DNA of 64,000 nt from positions 3,844,001 through 3,908,000 of the forward strand of contig NZ_CP102826.1 of NCBI RefSeq assembly GCF_025643595.1, written 5' to 3'. The DNA is from Saccharopolyspora rosea (GTDB taxonomy: Bacteria; Actinomycetota; Actinomycetes; Mycobacteriales; Pseudonocardiaceae). Shown here in pieces: positions 1-12,689 of this stretch (position 1 is the first letter of the stretch; each line of letters starts with the position of its first letter). Both the position numbers and the translations under genes were made by a program. A model generated the notes under the pieces. It was given only the letters and a program-made list of their open reading frames with translations. It was not told where the DNA came from and ran no database searches.

Positions 1-1
1 G

Positions 2-3000
2 CACACCGCGGCCGTGCTCGACGACGGCGTCATCGAGTCGCTGACCGCCGAGCGGCTCGCCACGGTCCGGGAGCCGAAGACGACCGCCGCGCTCCACCTG
101 CACGAACTCACCCGGGACAAGGGGCTCAAGGCGTTCGTGCTGTTCTCCTCGGTCGCCGGTGTCCTGGGCACCCCGGGCCAGGGCAACTACGCGGCCGCCA
201 ACAGCGCGCTGGACGCCCTCGCCGAGAGCCGTCGGGCGGCCGGACTTCCGGCCACGTCGATCGCCTGGGGGCTGTGGACCGAGGCGAGCACCATGACCGG
301 GGCCATGACCGCCGCCGATCGGGCGCGGCTGGCCCGGCTCGGCATCGCGGGCATGTCCACGCAGGACGCGCTCGCGCTCTTCGACGCGAGCCTGACCGCA
401 GCAGCGACCGTGACGGCCGTCCGGCTGGACCGCGCGGCGCTGCGGGCGCGGGACGAGATCCCGGCGATGCTGCGCGGCGCAGTGCGACCGCGGGCCAGGC
501 GGACCGCGGCGACAGCAGCAGCGGCCGGGCGGATCGCCGCGCTGCCCGCCGAGGAGCGGCGCGCGGCGGTGCTCCGGGTGGTGCGCGAGCAGGTCGCGCA
601 CGTGCTGGGGCACGAATCCGCCGACGCGGTCGACACCGGGCGGGCGTTCCGCGAGCTGGGCTTCGACTCGCTGACCGCCGTCGAACTGCGCAACCGCTTG
701 AACGCGCAGTTCGACACCCGGCTGCCGGCGACCCTGGTGTTCGACCACCCGACACCCGCGGCGATCGCCGAGCACCTGGCCGGGGAATCCGGGAACAGCC
801 AGGCCGCCGCGGTGCCGGAACGCACCGGCGAACCGATCGCGATCGTGGGGATGAGCTGCCGCTTCCCCGGCGGGGTCGAGTCTCCGGAGGACCTGTGGCG
901 GCTGGTGGCGACCGGGACCGACGCGATCGGCGGGTTCCCGGCCGACCGCGGCTGGGACCTGGCGAACCTGTTCGACCCCGACCCCGCTCGGGCTGGGCGC
1001 AGCTACGCCCGGGAGGGCGGTTTCCTGTCGCACGCCGGGCTGTTCGACGCGGAGTTCTTCGGGATCTCCCCGCGGGAAGCCACCGCGATGGATCCGCAGC
1101 ACCGGCTGCTGCTGGAGACGTCGTGGGAAGCCTTCGAGCGGGCCGGTATCGACCCGGGTTCGGCGCGGGGCAGCCGGACTGGTGTGTTCGCGGGCGTGAT
1201 GAACGGCGGCTACGGGAACTCGCCGTCCGTCCCCGCCGAATTCGAGGGTTACCTGGCCAGCGGCACCGCCGCCTCCGTGGCGTCCGGCCGGATCGCCTAC
1301 GCCCTGGGCCTGGAAGGGCCCGCGCTGACCGTGGACACGGCGTGTTCGTCGTCCCTGGTGGCGCTGCACCTGGCGGCCCAGGCGCTGCGCCGCGGCGAGT
1401 GCGAGATGGCGCTGGCCGGGGGTGCGACCGTGATGTCCTCGCCCTCGCTGTTCATCGAGTTCAGCCGGCAGCGCGGGCTGTCGCCGGATGGCAGGTGCCG
1501 GTCGTTCGCCGCGGCGGCCGACGGCACGGGCTGGGCCGAAGGCGTGGGCGTGCTGCTGCTGGAGCGCCTGTCGGACGCCCGCCGGAAGGGGCACCGGGTG
1601 CTGGCGGTGGTCCGCGGGACCGCCGTGAACCAGGACGGCGCCTCCAACGGGCTGACCGCCCCGAACGGACCCGCGCAGCAGCGCGTGATCCGCGCGGCGC
1701 TCGACGACGCAGGTCTGTCCACTTCGGACGTCGATGCGGTGGAGGCGCACGGCACGGGAACGCCGCTCGGTGATCCCATCGAGGCCCAGGCGCTGCTGGC
1801 CACCTACGGCCAGGACCGCCAGCGACCGCTGCTGCTCGGCTCGCTGAAGTCGAACATCGGACACGCGCAGGCCGCCGCCGGGGTCGGCGGGCTGATCAAG
1901 ATGGTCCAGGCGATGCGGCACGGCGTGCTGCCGAAGACCCTGCACGTCGACGAGCCGAACCCGCGGGTGGACTGGTCGTCCGGAGCGGTCGAACTGCTCA
2001 CCGAGCAGGTGCCGTGGCCGTCGCCGGGACGGCCGCGCCGCGCGGGGGTGTCCTCGTTCGGCGTGAGCGGGACGAACGCGCACGTGATCGTCGAGGAAGC
2101 CGAGCCGGACGTGCCGGGCGGGCAACGCGTCGAGCCCCCGGTGGTGCCGTGGATCGTGTCGGCCCGAACCGAGTCGGCACTGCCCGCGCAGGTCGAGCGG
2201 GTGCGGGCGTTCGCCGCGGACTCCGGCCTCGCCGCGGTGGACATCGGGTACTCGCTGGCCACCACCCGGGCCTGGTTGCCGCACCGCGCGGTCGTCATCG
2301 GCGACGAGGTGATCACCGGGCACGGTGGCACGCCGCGCCGGGCCGCGTTCGTGTTCCCCGGTCAGGGTTCGCAGTGGCCCGGGATGGCGGTCGAACTGCT
2401 CGACTCCTCCCCCACCTTCGCGGCACGGATGACCGAATGCGCCCACGCACTCGCCGAATTCACCGACTGGAACCTCTTCGACATCCTCACCGACGAACGA
2501 GCACTACAACGAGTCGACATCGTCCAACCCGCCCTGTTCGCCGTCATGGTCTCCCTCGCCGCACTCTGGCGCACCCACGGCGTCGAACCCACCGCAGTCA
2601 TCGGCCACTCCCAAGGCGAAATCGCCGCCGCCCACATCGCAGGCGCACTCACCCTCCACGACGCCGCCCGCATCACCACACTGCGCAGCCAAGCCATCCG
2701 GCACTCACTCACCGGACACGGCGCCATGGCCGCCATCCCACTGCCGGTCGACGACGTCCGCGACCTGGTCAAGCCGTGGGGCGGCCGGATCGACATCGCC
2801 GCGGTCAACGGCCCGGAGTCCACTGTGGTCTCCGGCGAGGTCCGGGCGCTGCGGGAGCTCGTCGACGGCACCGAATTCCGCACCCTCCCGGTGGACTACG
2901 CCTCGCACTCGGCCCAGGTCGAAGTCCTCGAAGCGGAACTGGCCGAGCTGCTGGCACCGATTTCGCCGCGCTCCTCGGAAATACCGTTCTACTCGGCCGT

Positions 3001-5560
3001 CACCGGGGAACGCATCGACACCACCGAACTCGATGCGCGTTACTGGTACCGGAATCTGCGCGACACCGTCCGGTTCGACCGGGCCGTCGAGCGCCTGCTC
3101 GATGACGGGATCACGGCGTTCGTCGAGGCGAGCACCCATCCGGTCCTGGCCCTCGGTCTCTCCGGCACGATCGAGCAGGCCGAGAAGGACGCGGTGGTGG
3201 TGGGATCGCTGCGCCGCGACGACGGCGGGCTGCAGCGGTTCCTCACCTCCGTCGCGCAGGCCCACGTGCAGGGCGTGCCGGTGGACTGGACCCCCGCCTT
3301 CGGGACCGGCGCCCGGGTGGTGGACCTGCCGACCTACGCGTTCCAGCGGACGCACTTCTGGCTGCCCGCGCCTTCGCACGCCGGTGGCGCCCCCGCCCTG
3401 CTCGGTCAGGAAGCCGGTGGGCACCCGCTGGTCGCGGCGGTGATCGACCTGCCGGACGGCGGCGCCTGCTTCACCGGCCGGCTCGGCCTCCCGCTCCAGC
3501 CGTGGCTGGCCGACGAAGCGGTGGCCGCCTCGACGTGCCTGGACCTCGCGCGGCACGCCGCGGGCCGGTTCGACGACGCGCAGGTGCACGAACTCGCGGT
3601 GCACGAGCCGCTGTCGCTGGACGACGACTCGACCTTCGAGGTCCGCGTGGTGGTGGGCCCGGCCGGCGACGACGGCCGCCGACCGCTGACCATCCACACC
3701 CGGCCGGACACCACCGGCGCACCCGAGGCCGAGTGGACCCTGCACGCCTCCGGTTCCGCGGGCGCGGCCGACTCCCTCCACGAGCTCGACTGGGTGGCCG
3801 ACCCGCCCGCTGACGGCACCGCCGCCGCGGTGGTCCTCGCAGCGGCGTCCTGGATCGGCGGTGCAGCGGACCACCCGGACCTGTCGTCCCTGGCCGCCGC
3901 GCTGGCCGCCGGTGCTCCGGCACCGGACGTCGCGATCACCAGCGTCGCCGCGCCGGACGAGGACGTCGTCGCGGCGGTGCACACCGCCGCGCACCGGGCG
4001 TTGGCGCTCGTCCAGGAGTTCCTGTCCGACGACCGGCTCGCCGACGTGCGCCTGTCGCTGATCACCACCGGTGCCGTCACGACCGGGCCCGGCGACGCGG
4101 CGCCGGACCTGCCGGCCGCGGCGGTGTGGGGCCTGCTGCGCTCGGCCCAGACCGAGAACCCCGGCCGGATCCAGCTGATCGACGTGGACGGCACCGCGGC
4201 GAGCCGCTCGGCGGTGCGCGCCCTCTGCGGGTCCGACGAGCCCCAGATCGCCGTCCGCGGCGGCGTCGCCCACGTGCCGAGGCTGAACCGCGCGGCGGTC
4301 GCCGAGGACGCCGCACCTCCCGCGTTCCCCGACCACGGCACGGTGCTGGTCACCGGTGGCACCGGCACCCTCGGCGCGCTCGCGGCACGTCACCTGGTGA
4401 CCGACCACGGCGTGCGCCACCTGGTGCTGACCAGTCGCAGCGGAACCGACGCGCCGGGTGCTGCCGAGCTGACGGCCGAACTCGCCGAACTGGGCTGCCA
4501 GACCTCCGTGGTCGCGTGCGACGCAGCGGACCCGGACGCCCTGGCCGCCGTGCTGGACGGGATCCCCGGGAACCACCCGCTGGTCGGGGTCGTGCACACC
4601 GCAGGGGTCCTCGACGACGCCGTCATCGGCAACCTCACCCCGGACCGGGTCGACGCGGTGCTGCGCCCCAAGGTGGACGCCGCCTGGAACCTGCACCGCC
4701 TCACCCGGGACCGCGGGTTGACGGCGTTCGTCCTCTACTCGTCCGCCGCAGGCGTGCTCGGCACCGCGGGGCAGGCCGGCTACGCGGCCGCCAACGCTGC
4801 CCTGGACGCACTGGCCGCCCGCCGCAGGGCCGAGGGCCTCCCGGCGATATCGCTGGCCTGGGGGCACTGGGCCGAGTCGAGCGGCATGACCGACCACCTG
4901 ACCACGGCCGACCTGGCGCGCATGCGCCAGGCGACCGGTCTGCTGCCACTGCCCACCGAGCAGGCGCTCGCGCTGCTGGACACCGCGCTGCGCAGCTCGG
5001 CGCACGCCCTGGTCCCCGCCCGGTTCGACCAGCGCGCGCTCGACGGCCCGGTCGCGCCGGTGCTCAGCCGGCTGGTCACCGAGGCGCGCCCGGCACCCGG
5101 TTCTCCGCGCGACCGGTCCGCCTCCCCCGCCGAAAGCGCAGCGGCGGATTCGTTGGCGGAGCGGCTGTCGGGGTTGAACCCGGCGGGACAACAGCGCGAG
5201 CTGCTCAGCCTGGTCCGCGGCCACGTCGCCGACGTGCTCGGCCACTCGGACCCGGACGCGATCAAACCGGACGCCACGTTCCTGAGCCTGGGCTGCGATT
5301 CGCTGGCCGCCATGCAGCTGCGCAACCGCCTCACCGCGGCGACCGGCATCCGGTTGCCCGCGACGACCGTGTTCAACCACCCGACACCGGCGGCGGTCGC
5401 CGAACACCTGCGCACCAGGCTGACCACGACCGAGTCCGATGTGGACGCCGCGGAGGCGCAGGCACCGACCGACCAGCCGTCCGGCGGCATCGCGGACCGG
5501 ATCAGGTCGGCGACGAACGAAGAGCTGTTCCGGCTCATCGACGAGGGTCTCGACGCGTGA
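2..5560 (+). CDS. Modular type I polyketide synthase, 5'-truncated by the window (KR-ACP / KS-AT-decayed DH-KR-ACP)
   Basis: The reading frame is open from base 2, so the protein continues upstream. It adds one extender unit to an ACP-bound chain and reduces the keto group. Domains in order: end of a B-type KR (LDD motif, nt 23-31; NYAAAN near 188); ACP with carrier Ser at 668-670; KS from about 830 with active Cys at 1343-1345 and an [10 protein letters not shown] motif; AT from about 2340 with GHSQG (Ser 2609-2611) and YASH at 2897-2908, which predicts methylmalonyl-CoA; a degenerate DH at about 3410-3770; B-type KR (GGTGTLG near 4355, LDD near 4610); ACP (LGCDSL, near 5290-5305). The C-terminal [11 protein letters not shown] helix is a docking segment. 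The next PKS starts 38 nt downstream, so the two probably act in sequence. The AT core has odd codon use (see findings). Confidence 0.95.
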   Translation, partial: HTAAVLDDGVIESLTAERLATVREPKTTAALHLHELTRDKGLKAFVLFSSVAGVLGTPGQGNYAAANSALDALAESRRAAGLPATSIAWGLWTEASTMTGAMTAADRARLARLGIAGMSTQDALALFDASLTAAATVTAVRLDRAALRARDEIPAMLRGAVRPRARRTAATAAAAGRIAALPAEERRAAVLRVVREQVAHVLGHESADAVDTGRAFRELGFDSLTAVELRNRLNAQFDTRLPATLVFDHPTPAAIAEHLAGESGNSQAAAVPERTGEPIAIVGMSCRFPGGVESPEDLWRLVATGTDAIGGFPADRGWDLANLFDPDPARAGRSYAREGGFLSHAGLFDAEFFGISPREATAMDPQHRLLLETSWEAFERAGIDPGSARGSRTGVFAGVMNGGYGNSPSVPAEFEGYLASGTAASVASGRIAYALGLEGPALTVDTACSSSLVALHLAAQALRRGECEMALAGGATVMSSPSLFIEFSRQRGLSPDGRCRSFAAAADGTGWAEGVGVLLLERLSDARRKGHRVLAVVRGTAVNQDGASNGLTAPNGPAQQRVIRAALDDAGLSTSDVDAVEAHGTGTPLGDPIEAQALLATYGQDRQRPLLLGSLKSNIGHAQAAAGVGGLIKMVQAMRHGVLPKTLHVDEPNPRVDWSSGAVELLTEQVPWPSPGRPRRAGVSSFGVSGTNAHVIVEEAEPDVPGGQRVEPPVVPWIVSARTESALPAQVERVRAFAADSGLAAVDIGYSLATTRAWLPHRAVVIGDEVITGHGGTPRRAAFVFPGQGSQWPGMAVELLDSSPTFAARMTECAHALAEFTDWNLFDILTDERALQRVDIVQPALFAVMVSLAALWRTHGVEPTAVIGHSQGEIAAAHIAGALTLHDAARITTLRSQAIRHSLTGHGAMAAIPLPVDDVRDLVKPWGGRIDIAAVNGPESTVVSGEVRALRELVDGTEFRTLPVDYASHSAQVEVLEAELAELLAPISPRSSEIPFYSAVTGERIDTTELDARYWYRNLRDTVRFDRAVERLLDDGITAFVEASTHPVLALGLSGTIEQAEKDAVVVGSLRRDDGGLQRFLTSVAQAHVQGVPVDWTPAFGTGARVVDLPTYAFQRTHFWLPAPSHAGGAPALLGQEAGGHPLVAAVIDLPDGGACFTGRLGLPLQPWLADEAVAASTCLDLARHAAGRFDDAQVHELAVHEPLSLDDDSTFEVRVVVGPAGDDGRRPLTIHTRPDTTGAPEAEWTLHASGSAGAADSLHELDWVADPPADGTAAAVVLAAASWIGGAADHPDLSSLAAALAAGAPAPDVAITSVAAPDEDVVAAVHTAAHRALALVQEFLSDDRLADVRLSLITTGAVTTGPGDAAPDLPAAAVWGLLRSAQTENPGRIQLIDVDGTAASRSAVRALCGSDEPQIAVRGGVAHVPRLNRAAVAEDAAPPAFPDHGTVLVTGGTGTLGALAARHLVTDHGVRHLVLTSRSGTDAPGAAELTAELAELGCQTSVVACDAADPDALAAVLDGIPGNHPLVGVVHTAGVLDDAVIGNLTPDRVDAVLRPKVDAAWNLHRLTRDRGLTAFVLYSSAAGVLGTAGQAGYAAANAALDALAARRRAEGLPAISLAWGHWAESSGMTDHLTTADLARMRQATGLLPLPTEQALALLDTALRSSAHALVPARFDQRALDGPVAPVLSRLVTEARPAPGSPRDRSASPAESAAADSLAERLSGLNPAGQQRELLSLVRGHVADVLGHSDPDAIKPDATFLSLGCDSLAAMQLRNRLTAATGIRLPATTVFNHPTPAAVAEHLRTRLTTTESDVDAAEAQAPTDQPSGGIADRIRSATNEELFRLIDEGLDA

Positions 5561-5598
5561 GCGTCATCGCCGAATTCCCAGAGTAGCGAGAGTGCCAG

Positions 5599-8500
5599 AT
5601 GAACGAGAACGAGAAGCTCGGCGAATACCTGCGCCGAGTCACGGCGGAGCTCTACGACGTCCGCGGCCGGCTGGCGGAAACCGAGGCGCGGCTCCACGAG
5701 CCGATCGCGATCGTCGGCATGGCGTGCCGGTTTCCCGGCGGGGTGAACTCCCCGGACGACCTCTGGGACCTGGTCGCCGACGGGCGCGACGTGATCTCCG
5801 GTTTCCCCACCGACCGCGGCTGGGACCTGGAGCACCTGCACGACCCCGACCCGGACCACCGCGGCACGTCGCTGACCGACCAGGGCGGTTTCCTGCACGA
5901 CGCGGCGATGTTCGACGCGGAGCTGTTCGGGATCTCGCCGCGGGAAGCGCTCGCGATGGATCCGCAGCAGCGGTTGATGCTCGAAGTCTCCTGGGAGGCC
6001 CTGGAACGGGCCGGGATCGATCCGGCTTCGGCGCGGGGGTCCAACACGGGCGTGTTCACCGGCGTGGCGCACAACGACTACGGCGGGCGGTTCATGGCCG
6101 GTGGCGCCGATGCCGGCGACATGGAGGGCTACATCGGCAGCGGCAGCGCGCACAGCGTCGTCTGCGGGCGGGTCGCCTACGCCCTGGGCTTGGAAGGGCC
6201 TGCGGTGACGGTGGACACCGCGTGTTCCTCGTCGTTGGTGGCGATGCACTGGGCGGTGCGCTCGCTGCGGGCGCGGGAGTGCGACCTGGCGCTGGCCGGT
6301 GGCGTGACGGTGATGTCCACCCCGTCGATCTTCGTGGAGTTCTCGCGGCAGCGGGCGCTGTCCCCGGACGGGCGGTGCAAGCCGTTCAGCGATGCCGCGG
6401 ACGGCACGGGGTGGTCGGAAGGCGCGGGCGTCCTCGTCCTGGAGCCGTTGTCCCGGGCGCTGGAGCGGGGCCACCGGGTGTGGGGCGTGCTGCGCGGGAG
6501 CGCGGTGAACCAGGACGGCGCGTCCAACGGGTTGACGGCACCGAGCGGTCCGGCGCAGGAGAAGCTCATCCGGGCCGCGTGGGCCGACGCGGGCGTGTCC
6601 GGCGACGGCGTCGACGTCGTCGAGGCGCACGGGACCGGAACCCGGCTGGGCGACCCGATCGAGGCGCAGGCCCTGCTGGCGACGTACGGGCGCGACCGCG
6701 GGGACCGCGAGCCGCTGTGGCTGGGGTCGGTGAAGTCGAACATCGGGCACACGCAGGCCGCGGCGGGCGTGGCCGGCGTGATCAAGATGGTCATGGCGAT
6801 GCAGCGCGGGACGGTGCCCCCGTCGTTGCACGCCGACGAACCGTCGCGCGAGGTGGACTGGGACTCGGGGGCGGTGCGGGTGGTGACCCGAGCCGTGCCG
6901 TGGCCGACCGCCGGCGATGCGCGACGCGCCGCGGTGTCCTCCTTCGGGGTGGGCGGGACGAACGCCCACGTGATCGTGGAGCAGGCACCCGAGCCCGAGG
7001 CCACCACCGAACCCGAGTCGCCGCCCGAGCCGGCGGCGCGGGTGCCGTGGATCGTCTCGGGTGCGTCCGCACAGGCGGTGCGGGCGCAGGCCGGGCGGTT
7101 GCGCGCGGCGCTGGACCGGGAACCGGGCTGGTCGCCGGCCGAGGTGAGCGCGGCGCTGTGCAGGACGCGGGCGGTGCTGGGCTGCCGCGGGGTGGTGCTC
7201 GCCGCCGACCGGGAGGAGGCGCAGCGGGGGCTCGCGGCGCTGGCGTCCGGCCGTGCCCAGCCCGGCGTCGTCGAGCCGGTGCCGGAAGGTTCGGTGCGTT
7301 CCGGCGTGGGGTTCGTCTTCAGCGGTCAGGGCGCCCAGCGCGCGGGGATGGGACGCCGGTTGGCCGCGAGGTTCCCGGTGTTCGCCGCGGCGTGGGACGA
7401 GGTGTGCCGCCTGCTGGAGGAAGTCGGGGGCGTGCCGGGGGTGCGCGAGGCGATCTGGGACGAGGCGGACCCCACCGCCGCGGACGACACGCTCTACGCC
7501 CAGACCGGGTTGTTCGCGTTCGAGGTCGCCCTGACCCGGCTGCTGGAGTCCTGGGGCGTCCGCCCCGACTACGTGATGGGCCATTCGCTGGGCGAGGTCA
7601 CCGCAGCGCACGTGGCCGGGGTGTGGTCGCTGGCCGACGCGTGCCGAGTGGTCGGGGCGCGGGCGCGGTGGATGAGCCGGGCACCGCGCGGCGGGACGAT
7701 GGTGGCGCTGGAAGCCACCGCGGACGACGTGCTGGACCTGCTGGCCGGAACGCCGGTGGTGCTCGCCGCCGTCAACGGGCCGACCTCCGTCGTCGTGGCC
7801 GGCCCGGACGACGCCGTGCGGGACGTGGTCGAGCGGTTCGCCGCGACGGGGCGGCGGTCCAATCGGTTGCGCACCAGCCACGCCTTCCACTCCCCGGACA
7901 TGGACCCGGTGCTGGCGCGGTTCCAAGACGAGATCGCGGACGTCACCTTCCGCACCCCCGAGATCCCGTTGATCTCGAACGTGACCGGCGAGCTCGCCGA
8001 CCCGCACGGCCTGCGGCAGCCCTCGTACTGGGCCGGGCACATCCGCGACACCGTGCGCTTCGGCCAAGGGGTGCGGGCGATGTGGGCCACGGGGACCGGG
8101 CAGGTGCTCGAAGTGGGGCCGGACGCGTCGTTGACCGCGCTGGTCAGCGACGCGTGCGGGCCGGGGCAGCGGGCGGTGGCGGCGATGCGCGCCGGACGCC
8201 CGGAGGACGACGAACTGCTCGCGGCCGTGGCCCAGCTGTTCGCGCACGGCGCGAAGGTGGACTGGAGCGGGTGGTTCGCCGATGTCCGGCCGAAGCACGT
8301 GGATCTGCCGACCTACCCGTTCCAACGCCGCCGGTACTGGATGGACGTCCCGTCGTCGGCGGCCGCCGACGTGACCGCGGCCGGGCTGGAGGCGGGCGGT
8401 CATCCGCTGCTCGGCGCGCGCCTGGACGTGGCCGCCGACGGCACGACGCTGTTCACCACTCGCTGGTCGGTGGCCGATCAGCCCTGGATCGCCGATCACC

Positions 8501-11500
8501 GGGTGCACGACCGGATCGTGGTGCCCGGCACGACCTTCGTGGAGCTGGCCCTGCACGTCGGGCGGCTGACCGGTTGCGGCGTCGTCCGGGAGCTGATCCA
8601 CCACGTGCCGCTGATCCTGGAGCCGGACGGTGCGGTCAGCGTGCAGGTGCAGCTCGGCCCCGCCGACGAGGACGGTGCCCGCTCGATCAGCGTCAGTTTC
8701 CGACCGGACTCGGCAGCGGTGGACGAGCCGTGGGTGTGCGGTACCAGCGGCGTGCTGGCGGACTCCGCACCCGCCCACGACCCCGGCGAGTTCGCGTTCG
8801 CCGCGGCCTGGCCCCCGCCCGGCGCGCGGAAGCTCGAACTGGACGGCCTCTACGAGGAGCACTCGCACGCCGCGGGATTCGAGTACGGGCCGACCTTCCA
8901 GGGCGTCAGCGCCGTCTGGCACCTGGGTGAGGACATCTACGCCGAGATCACTTCCCCGGAGGCGCTGGACCCCACCGGCTACTACCTGCACCCCGCGCTG
9001 CTCGACGCGACGCTGCACCCGGGCCTGATCGCGTCGGAGCAGCTGGGACTCCGGGAGGCCGGGCTGCCCTTCGCGTGGTCCGAGGTCCACGCCCACCGGC
9101 TCGGCGCGACGCGGTTGCGCGCCCGCGTCCAGCGGCACGACGACCACCGGATCTCCATCCACGTGGCCGACTCCCAGGGCGATCCCGTCGCCGCGGTGGA
9201 GTCGCTCACCCTGCGGCCGCACGACCTCGGCGGCTCCGGCCGTGCCGGGCGGGCGTCCCTGCTCCGCCTGGCGTGGCACGCCGTGCAGCCCGAACCGCCG
9301 ACCGCGCACCTCACCTGGCAGCTGGTCACCAAGGACTTCCACGCGCTGGAACCCGCGCTGGCCGCCGCGGGCGTGGTCTGCGAGAGCGCTGGTGCCGGAG
9401 CGCAGGTGGCGATCGCGTGCCTCGACGGGTCGCAGCACCGCAGTCCGCACGACTGCGCCGAAAAGGCGCTGGCGACCGTGCAGCGCTGGCTGTCCGATGT
9501 GGACGATCCCGGTGCGCGCCTGGTCGTCGTGACCAAGGGCGCGGTGGCCGCGGGCCCGGACGAAGCGGTCACCGACCTCCCGGCGGCCACGGCGCGCGGG
9601 ATGCTCCGCAGCGCCCAGACGGAGAATCCCGGGCGCATCACCCTGGTCGACGTCGACGACGGCAACGGCGTCGCCGAGGCCCTGCTGCTGGCGGCCGAGA
9701 CCGACGAGCCGGAAATCGCTCTGCGCGTCGGCAGGATCCTGGTGCCGAGGCTGACCGCGCACGCCGCAGGCGGGTCCGCGGCGGGCGAGGCCGTCCCCGC
9801 GATCGACCCGGCGGGCACCGTGCTGGTGACCGGCGGCACCGGAACGCTGGGTGGCATCCTCGCCGAGCACCTGGTGTCCGCGCACGGGGTGCGGCACCTC
9901 GTGCTGACCAGCCGCCGCGGCCCCGACTCGCCCGGCGCCGCGCAGCGGTGCGAGGAACTGCGGGCGCGGGGCGCGGAGGTCACCGTGGCGGCCTGCGACG
10001 TCGCCGACCGCGAACAACTGCGCCTGCTGATCGACTCGATCCCCGCCGACCGGCCGCTGACCGCGGTGATCCACCTCGCCGGCGCGACCGACGACGCCGT
10101 GATCACCGCCCTGGACGAGCGGAAGCTGCAACACGCCCTGCGACCGAAGGTCGACGGGGCCTGGAACCTGCACGAGCTGACCGAGGACCGGGATCTGTCG
10201 GCGTTCGTGCTGTTCTCCTCCGCCTCGGCGATCCTGGGCGGACCCGGCCAGGGCAACTACGCCGCGGCGAACGCGTTCCTGGACGCGTTGGCCGGGTACC
10301 GGCGCCGGCTGGGGCTGCCCGCCGTGTCCCTGGCGTGGGGACTGTGGGCGCAGCGCAGCGAGATCACCGCGAAACTGGCGGAGTCCGACCGCGCGCGCCT
10401 CGCGGACTCCGGCATGCTCCCGCTGGGCAACGACGAAGCGATGGCGCTGTTCGACGCGGCGATGCGCAGTTCGGAGAGCCTGCTCGCTCCGCTGTCCTTC
10501 GACGCCGCGGCGATGCGCAGGTCCGCCTCGTCCGTGGCGCCGATCCTCAGCACGGCGGTCGGCGCGCGGCCGCGGCCCGCGGCGGCGAGGCGCGCGGCCG
10601 AGGAGCCGACGCTGCGGCGCCGCTTGGCGGACCTGCCCGACGGCGACCGGGTGTCCGCCGTGGCCCAGGCCCTGCGCGGTGAGGTGGCCTCGGTGCTCGG
10701 GCACAGCGACACCGGCGAGATCAACGACACGGCCATGTTCCGCGATCTCGGCTTCGACTCGCTGGCGTCGGTGGACCTGCGCAACCGGCTCAGCCGGCTG
10801 ACGGGATTGCAGCTGCCCGCGACGGTGGTCTTCGACCACCCCACCGTCCAGGGGCTGTCGGCATTCCTGGCGGACCGGATCGCGGCGGCCGGCGACCAAC
10901 CCCGCGAAGTCGTGCCGGACGGCGCCCCTGCGGCGCAGGCGCACTCCGGCAGCGAGCCGGAGCAGACCGTCTCGACGCTGTTCAGGCAGGCGGTCGGAGC
11001 CGGCCGGGCGGCGGAGGCGCTCCAGCTCATCGGCGCGGCGGCCGCGCTGCGACCGATGTTCGACAGCACGGGCACCCGCGCGACCTCCCCGCTGGAGCCG
11101 GTGGCGTTGAGCCGGGGCGATCGCGGTCCCGAGCTGGTCTGCCTGCCCTCCGTCGGTGCCATGTCCGGGGTCCAGCAGTACTTCCGGCTGTCCGAGGCGC
11201 TGGGCACGACGAACCCCGTGACCTCGTTCGCGGTTCCGGGCTACCTGCCGGGGGAAGAGCTTCCGGGGTCCTTGGACGCGCTCGCCCGCGTGCTGGCCAC
11301 CAGCGTGCAGCGGTGCGTGCGCCAACCGTCGTACGTCCTCATCGGACACTCCTCCGGCGGCTGGCTCGCGCACCTCGCCGCCGAGCTGCTCACCGCGGAG
11401 GGACTGCCGCCCGCCGGGGTCGCCCTGCTCGACACCTACCTCCCCCGCAACGGGGAGACCGCGACGATCCTGCCCGAGCTCATCGCGGACATGGTCGAGC

Positions 11501-11778
11501 CACCGACCGGTACCGTCCCGCTCGAACAGGTCCGGCTCACCGCGATGGGTTGGTACTTCCGGATGTTCGCCGACTGGCAGCCGAATCCGGTCGCTGTGCC
11601 GACGTTGTTCGTGCGACCGGACGACCCGTTCCGCGAGAGCCACCGGGACACCGCCTGGCGCGCCCAGTGGCCGCTCGCGCACGACGCGGCGCACACCCCC
11701 GGCGACCACTTCACCATGATCAGCGAGGGGGCGGCCGGAACCGCGGAGGTGATCGCCACCTGGCTGGAGTCGCTGTGA
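5599..11778 (+). CDS. Terminal-module type I polyketide synthase (KS-AT-DH-KR-ACP-TE)
   Basis: 2059 aa. It performs the last extension and releases the chain. An N-terminal coiled docking helix (residues 1-33) precedes KS (34 to about 460, VDTACSSSL). The AT has GHSLG and HAFH at nt 7879-7890, predicting malonyl-CoA. The DH (nt about 8395-9200) keeps His and the later LLDATLH Asp, but its HxxxGxxxxP motif reads [10 protein letters not shown], with Asp for Gly. The KR has GGTGTLG, a TDD variant of the LDD motif and catalytic NYAAAN. The ACP has LGFDSL (nt about 10750). The thioesterase (nt about 11110-11770) has GHSSGG with Ser1918 and a terminal GDHF histidine. The start is ATG with an upstream AGAGTG-like site, 38 nt after the previous PKS. 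TE makes this the end of an assembly line: macrolactone or free acid release. Confidence 0.95.
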   Translation: MNENEKLGEYLRRVTAELYDVRGRLAETEARLHEPIAIVGMACRFPGGVNSPDDLWDLVADGRDVISGFPTDRGWDLEHLHDPDPDHRGTSLTDQGGFLHDAAMFDAELFGISPREALAMDPQQRLMLEVSWEALERAGIDPASARGSNTGVFTGVAHNDYGGRFMAGGADAGDMEGYIGSGSAHSVVCGRVAYALGLEGPAVTVDTACSSSLVAMHWAVRSLRARECDLALAGGVTVMSTPSIFVEFSRQRALSPDGRCKPFSDAADGTGWSEGAGVLVLEPLSRALERGHRVWGVLRGSAVNQDGASNGLTAPSGPAQEKLIRAAWADAGVSGDGVDVVEAHGTGTRLGDPIEAQALLATYGRDRGDREPLWLGSVKSNIGHTQAAAGVAGVIKMVMAMQRGTVPPSLHADEPSREVDWDSGAVRVVTRAVPWPTAGDARRAAVSSFGVGGTNAHVIVEQAPEPEATTEPESPPEPAARVPWIVSGASAQAVRAQAGRLRAALDREPGWSPAEVSAALCRTRAVLGCRGVVLAADREEAQRGLAALASGRAQPGVVEPVPEGSVRSGVGFVFSGQGAQRAGMGRRLAARFPVFAAAWDEVCRLLEEVGGVPGVREAIWDEADPTAADDTLYAQTGLFAFEVALTRLLESWGVRPDYVMGHSLGEVTAAHVAGVWSLADACRVVGARARWMSRAPRGGTMVALEATADDVLDLLAGTPVVLAAVNGPTSVVVAGPDDAVRDVVERFAATGRRSNRLRTSHAFHSPDMDPVLARFQDEIADVTFRTPEIPLISNVTGELADPHGLRQPSYWAGHIRDTVRFGQGVRAMWATGTGQVLEVGPDASLTALVSDACGPGQRAVAAMRAGRPEDDELLAAVAQLFAHGAKVDWSGWFADVRPKHVDLPTYPFQRRRYWMDVPSSAAADVTAAGLEAGGHPLLGARLDVAADGTTLFTTRWSVADQPWIADHRVHDRIVVPGTTFVELALHVGRLTGCGVVRELIHHVPLILEPDGAVSVQVQLGPADEDGARSISVSFRPDSAAVDEPWVCGTSGVLADSAPAHDPGEFAFAAAWPPPGARKLELDGLYEEHSHAAGFEYGPTFQGVSAVWHLGEDIYAEITSPEALDPTGYYLHPALLDATLHPGLIASEQLGLREAGLPFAWSEVHAHRLGATRLRARVQRHDDHRISIHVADSQGDPVAAVESLTLRPHDLGGSGRAGRASLLRLAWHAVQPEPPTAHLTWQLVTKDFHALEPALAAAGVVCESAGAGAQVAIACLDGSQHRSPHDCAEKALATVQRWLSDVDDPGARLVVVTKGAVAAGPDEAVTDLPAATARGMLRSAQTENPGRITLVDVDDGNGVAEALLLAAETDEPEIALRVGRILVPRLTAHAAGGSAAGEAVPAIDPAGTVLVTGGTGTLGGILAEHLVSAHGVRHLVLTSRRGPDSPGAAQRCEELRARGAEVTVAACDVADREQLRLLIDSIPADRPLTAVIHLAGATDDAVITALDERKLQHALRPKVDGAWNLHELTEDRDLSAFVLFSSASAILGGPGQGNYAAANAFLDALAGYRRRLGLPAVSLAWGLWAQRSEITAKLAESDRARLADSGMLPLGNDEAMALFDAAMRSSESLLAPLSFDAAAMRRSASSVAPILSTAVGARPRPAAARRAAEEPTLRRRLADLPDGDRVSAVAQALRGEVASVLGHSDTGEINDTAMFRDLGFDSLASVDLRNRLSRLTGLQLPATVVFDHPTVQGLSAFLADRIAAAGDQPREVVPDGAPAAQAHSGSEPEQTVSTLFRQAVGAGRAAEALQLIGAAAALRPMFDSTGTRATSPLEPVALSRGDRGPELVCLPSVGAMSGVQQYFRLSEALGTTNPVTSFAVPGYLPGEELPGSLDALARVLATSVQRCVRQPSYVLIGHSSGGWLAHLAAELLTAEGLPPAGVALLDTYLPRNGETATILPELIADMVEPPTGTVPLEQVRLTAMGWYFRMFADWQPNPVAVPTLFVRPDDPFRESHRDTAWRAQWPLAHDAAHTPGDHFTMISEGAAGTAEVIATWLESL

Positions 11779-11831
11779 TCTGACGGCGCAGCGCCTCCCG
11801 CGGTGGACGGAGCCGCCCGCACGAAGGTTCG

Positions 11832-11868
11832 CGTGACGGCTACCGGCAGACTGCCGGTAGCCGTCACG
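11832..11868. terminator. Perfect 17-bp hairpin after the TE-containing PKS
   Basis: Arms of 17 bp (CGTGACGGCTACCGGCA and its exact complement) enclose a 3-nt GAC loop. It lies 53 nt after the PKS stop and 62 nt before the thioesterase start. No U-tract follows, which is common for actinobacterial terminators. It may end or attenuate PKS transcription ahead of the type II thioesterase. An operator role cannot be excluded. Confidence 0.6.
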
Positions 11869-11930
11869 GACTCGGCAACGAGCCGCATCGCGCATGCGGC
11901 GACCGACCGACCACCCGTTTCGAGGAGACC

Positions 11931-12689
11931 ATGGCATCTCACGACAGCAGCCGGTGGATCCGGCGGTTCCACCCGCGTGCGGACGCGGAGCACCGGCTGG
12001 TCTGCTTCCCGCACGCCGGTGGCTCGGCGAGCTTCTTCCACCCGTTGTCCGCGGGAATGGCCCCGTCGATCGAGGTTCTGGCGGTGCAGTACCCGGGACG
12101 GCAGGACCGGCGGCACGAGGAGGTGCTCGACGACATCACCGAGCTGGCGGACCATCTCGCCGAGGTGCTGCTCGACTGGACCGCTCGCCCGTTGACCTTC
12201 TTCGGCCACAGCATGGGCGCGACAGTGGCTTTCGAGGTCGCGCGACGGCTCGAACGGCGCGGCGTGGTGCCGGTGGGACTCTTCGCCTCGGCCAGGCGCG
12301 CACCCTCCTGCCTGCGCGACGAGGCGGTGCATCGCACGAGCGACGAGGAACTGATCCGGGAGATCGCCGCGCTCGACGGCACGCCACCCGCTCTGCTGTC
12401 CGACGAGGAACTGCTCCGCCTGATCCTCCCCGCGGTCCGCGGCGACTACAAGGCCGCCGAAACGTACCGCTACCAGCCCGGTCCGGACGTGAACTGCCCG
12501 ATCACCGCCGTCATCGGCGACACCGACCCCAAGGTGACCCCAGCGGAAGCACGAGCCTGGGCCCGGCACACCACCGGCGAGTTCGCACTGCGGGTGCTCC
12601 CCGGCGGCCACTTCTACCTGCGCGAACACCTGTCGACCGTGATCGACGCGATCTCCGACCACGTCCGCGCCACCACGACCCGCTCCTAG
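11931..12689 (+). CDS. Type II thioesterase (alpha/beta hydrolase, proofreading)
   Basis: 252 aa, the usual length for a discrete PKS/NRPS thioesterase. It probably removes stalled or wrong acyl groups from the carrier domains of the PKSs just upstream. Seen: an FPHAGGSASFF segment near residue 25, nucleophile motif GHSMG (residues about 90-94), late Asp in VIGDTD and catalytic His in PGGHFYL. A GAGGAG ribosome site sits just before the ATG. Its stop overlaps the stop of the convergent barstar-like gene by 4 bp (CTAG). It is clearly paralogous to the thioesterase at 58174-58920, with the same WIRRF N-terminal motif, so each PKS locus has its own editing enzyme. Confidence 0.92.
   Translation: MASHDSSRWIRRFHPRADAEHRLVCFPHAGGSASFFHPLSAGMAPSIEVLAVQYPGRQDRRHEEVLDDITELADHLAEVLLDWTARPLTFFGHSMGATVAFEVARRLERRGVVPVGLFASARRAPSCLRDEAVHRTSDEELIREIAALDGTPPALLSDEELLRLILPAVRGDYKAAETYRYQPGPDVNCPITAVIGDTDPKVTPAEARAWARHTTGEFALRVLPGGHFYLREHLSTVIDAISDHVRATTTRS

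Noticed and set aside
2705..5407. 900-aa open frame on the minus strand
   Set aside because: Antisense shadow of the left PKS; low-complexity translation.
4780..11937. 2385-aa open frame on the minus strand
   Set aside because: It runs antisense to a clear PKS; its Arg/Gly/Pro/Val-rich translation has no domain and results from GC-rich third positions.
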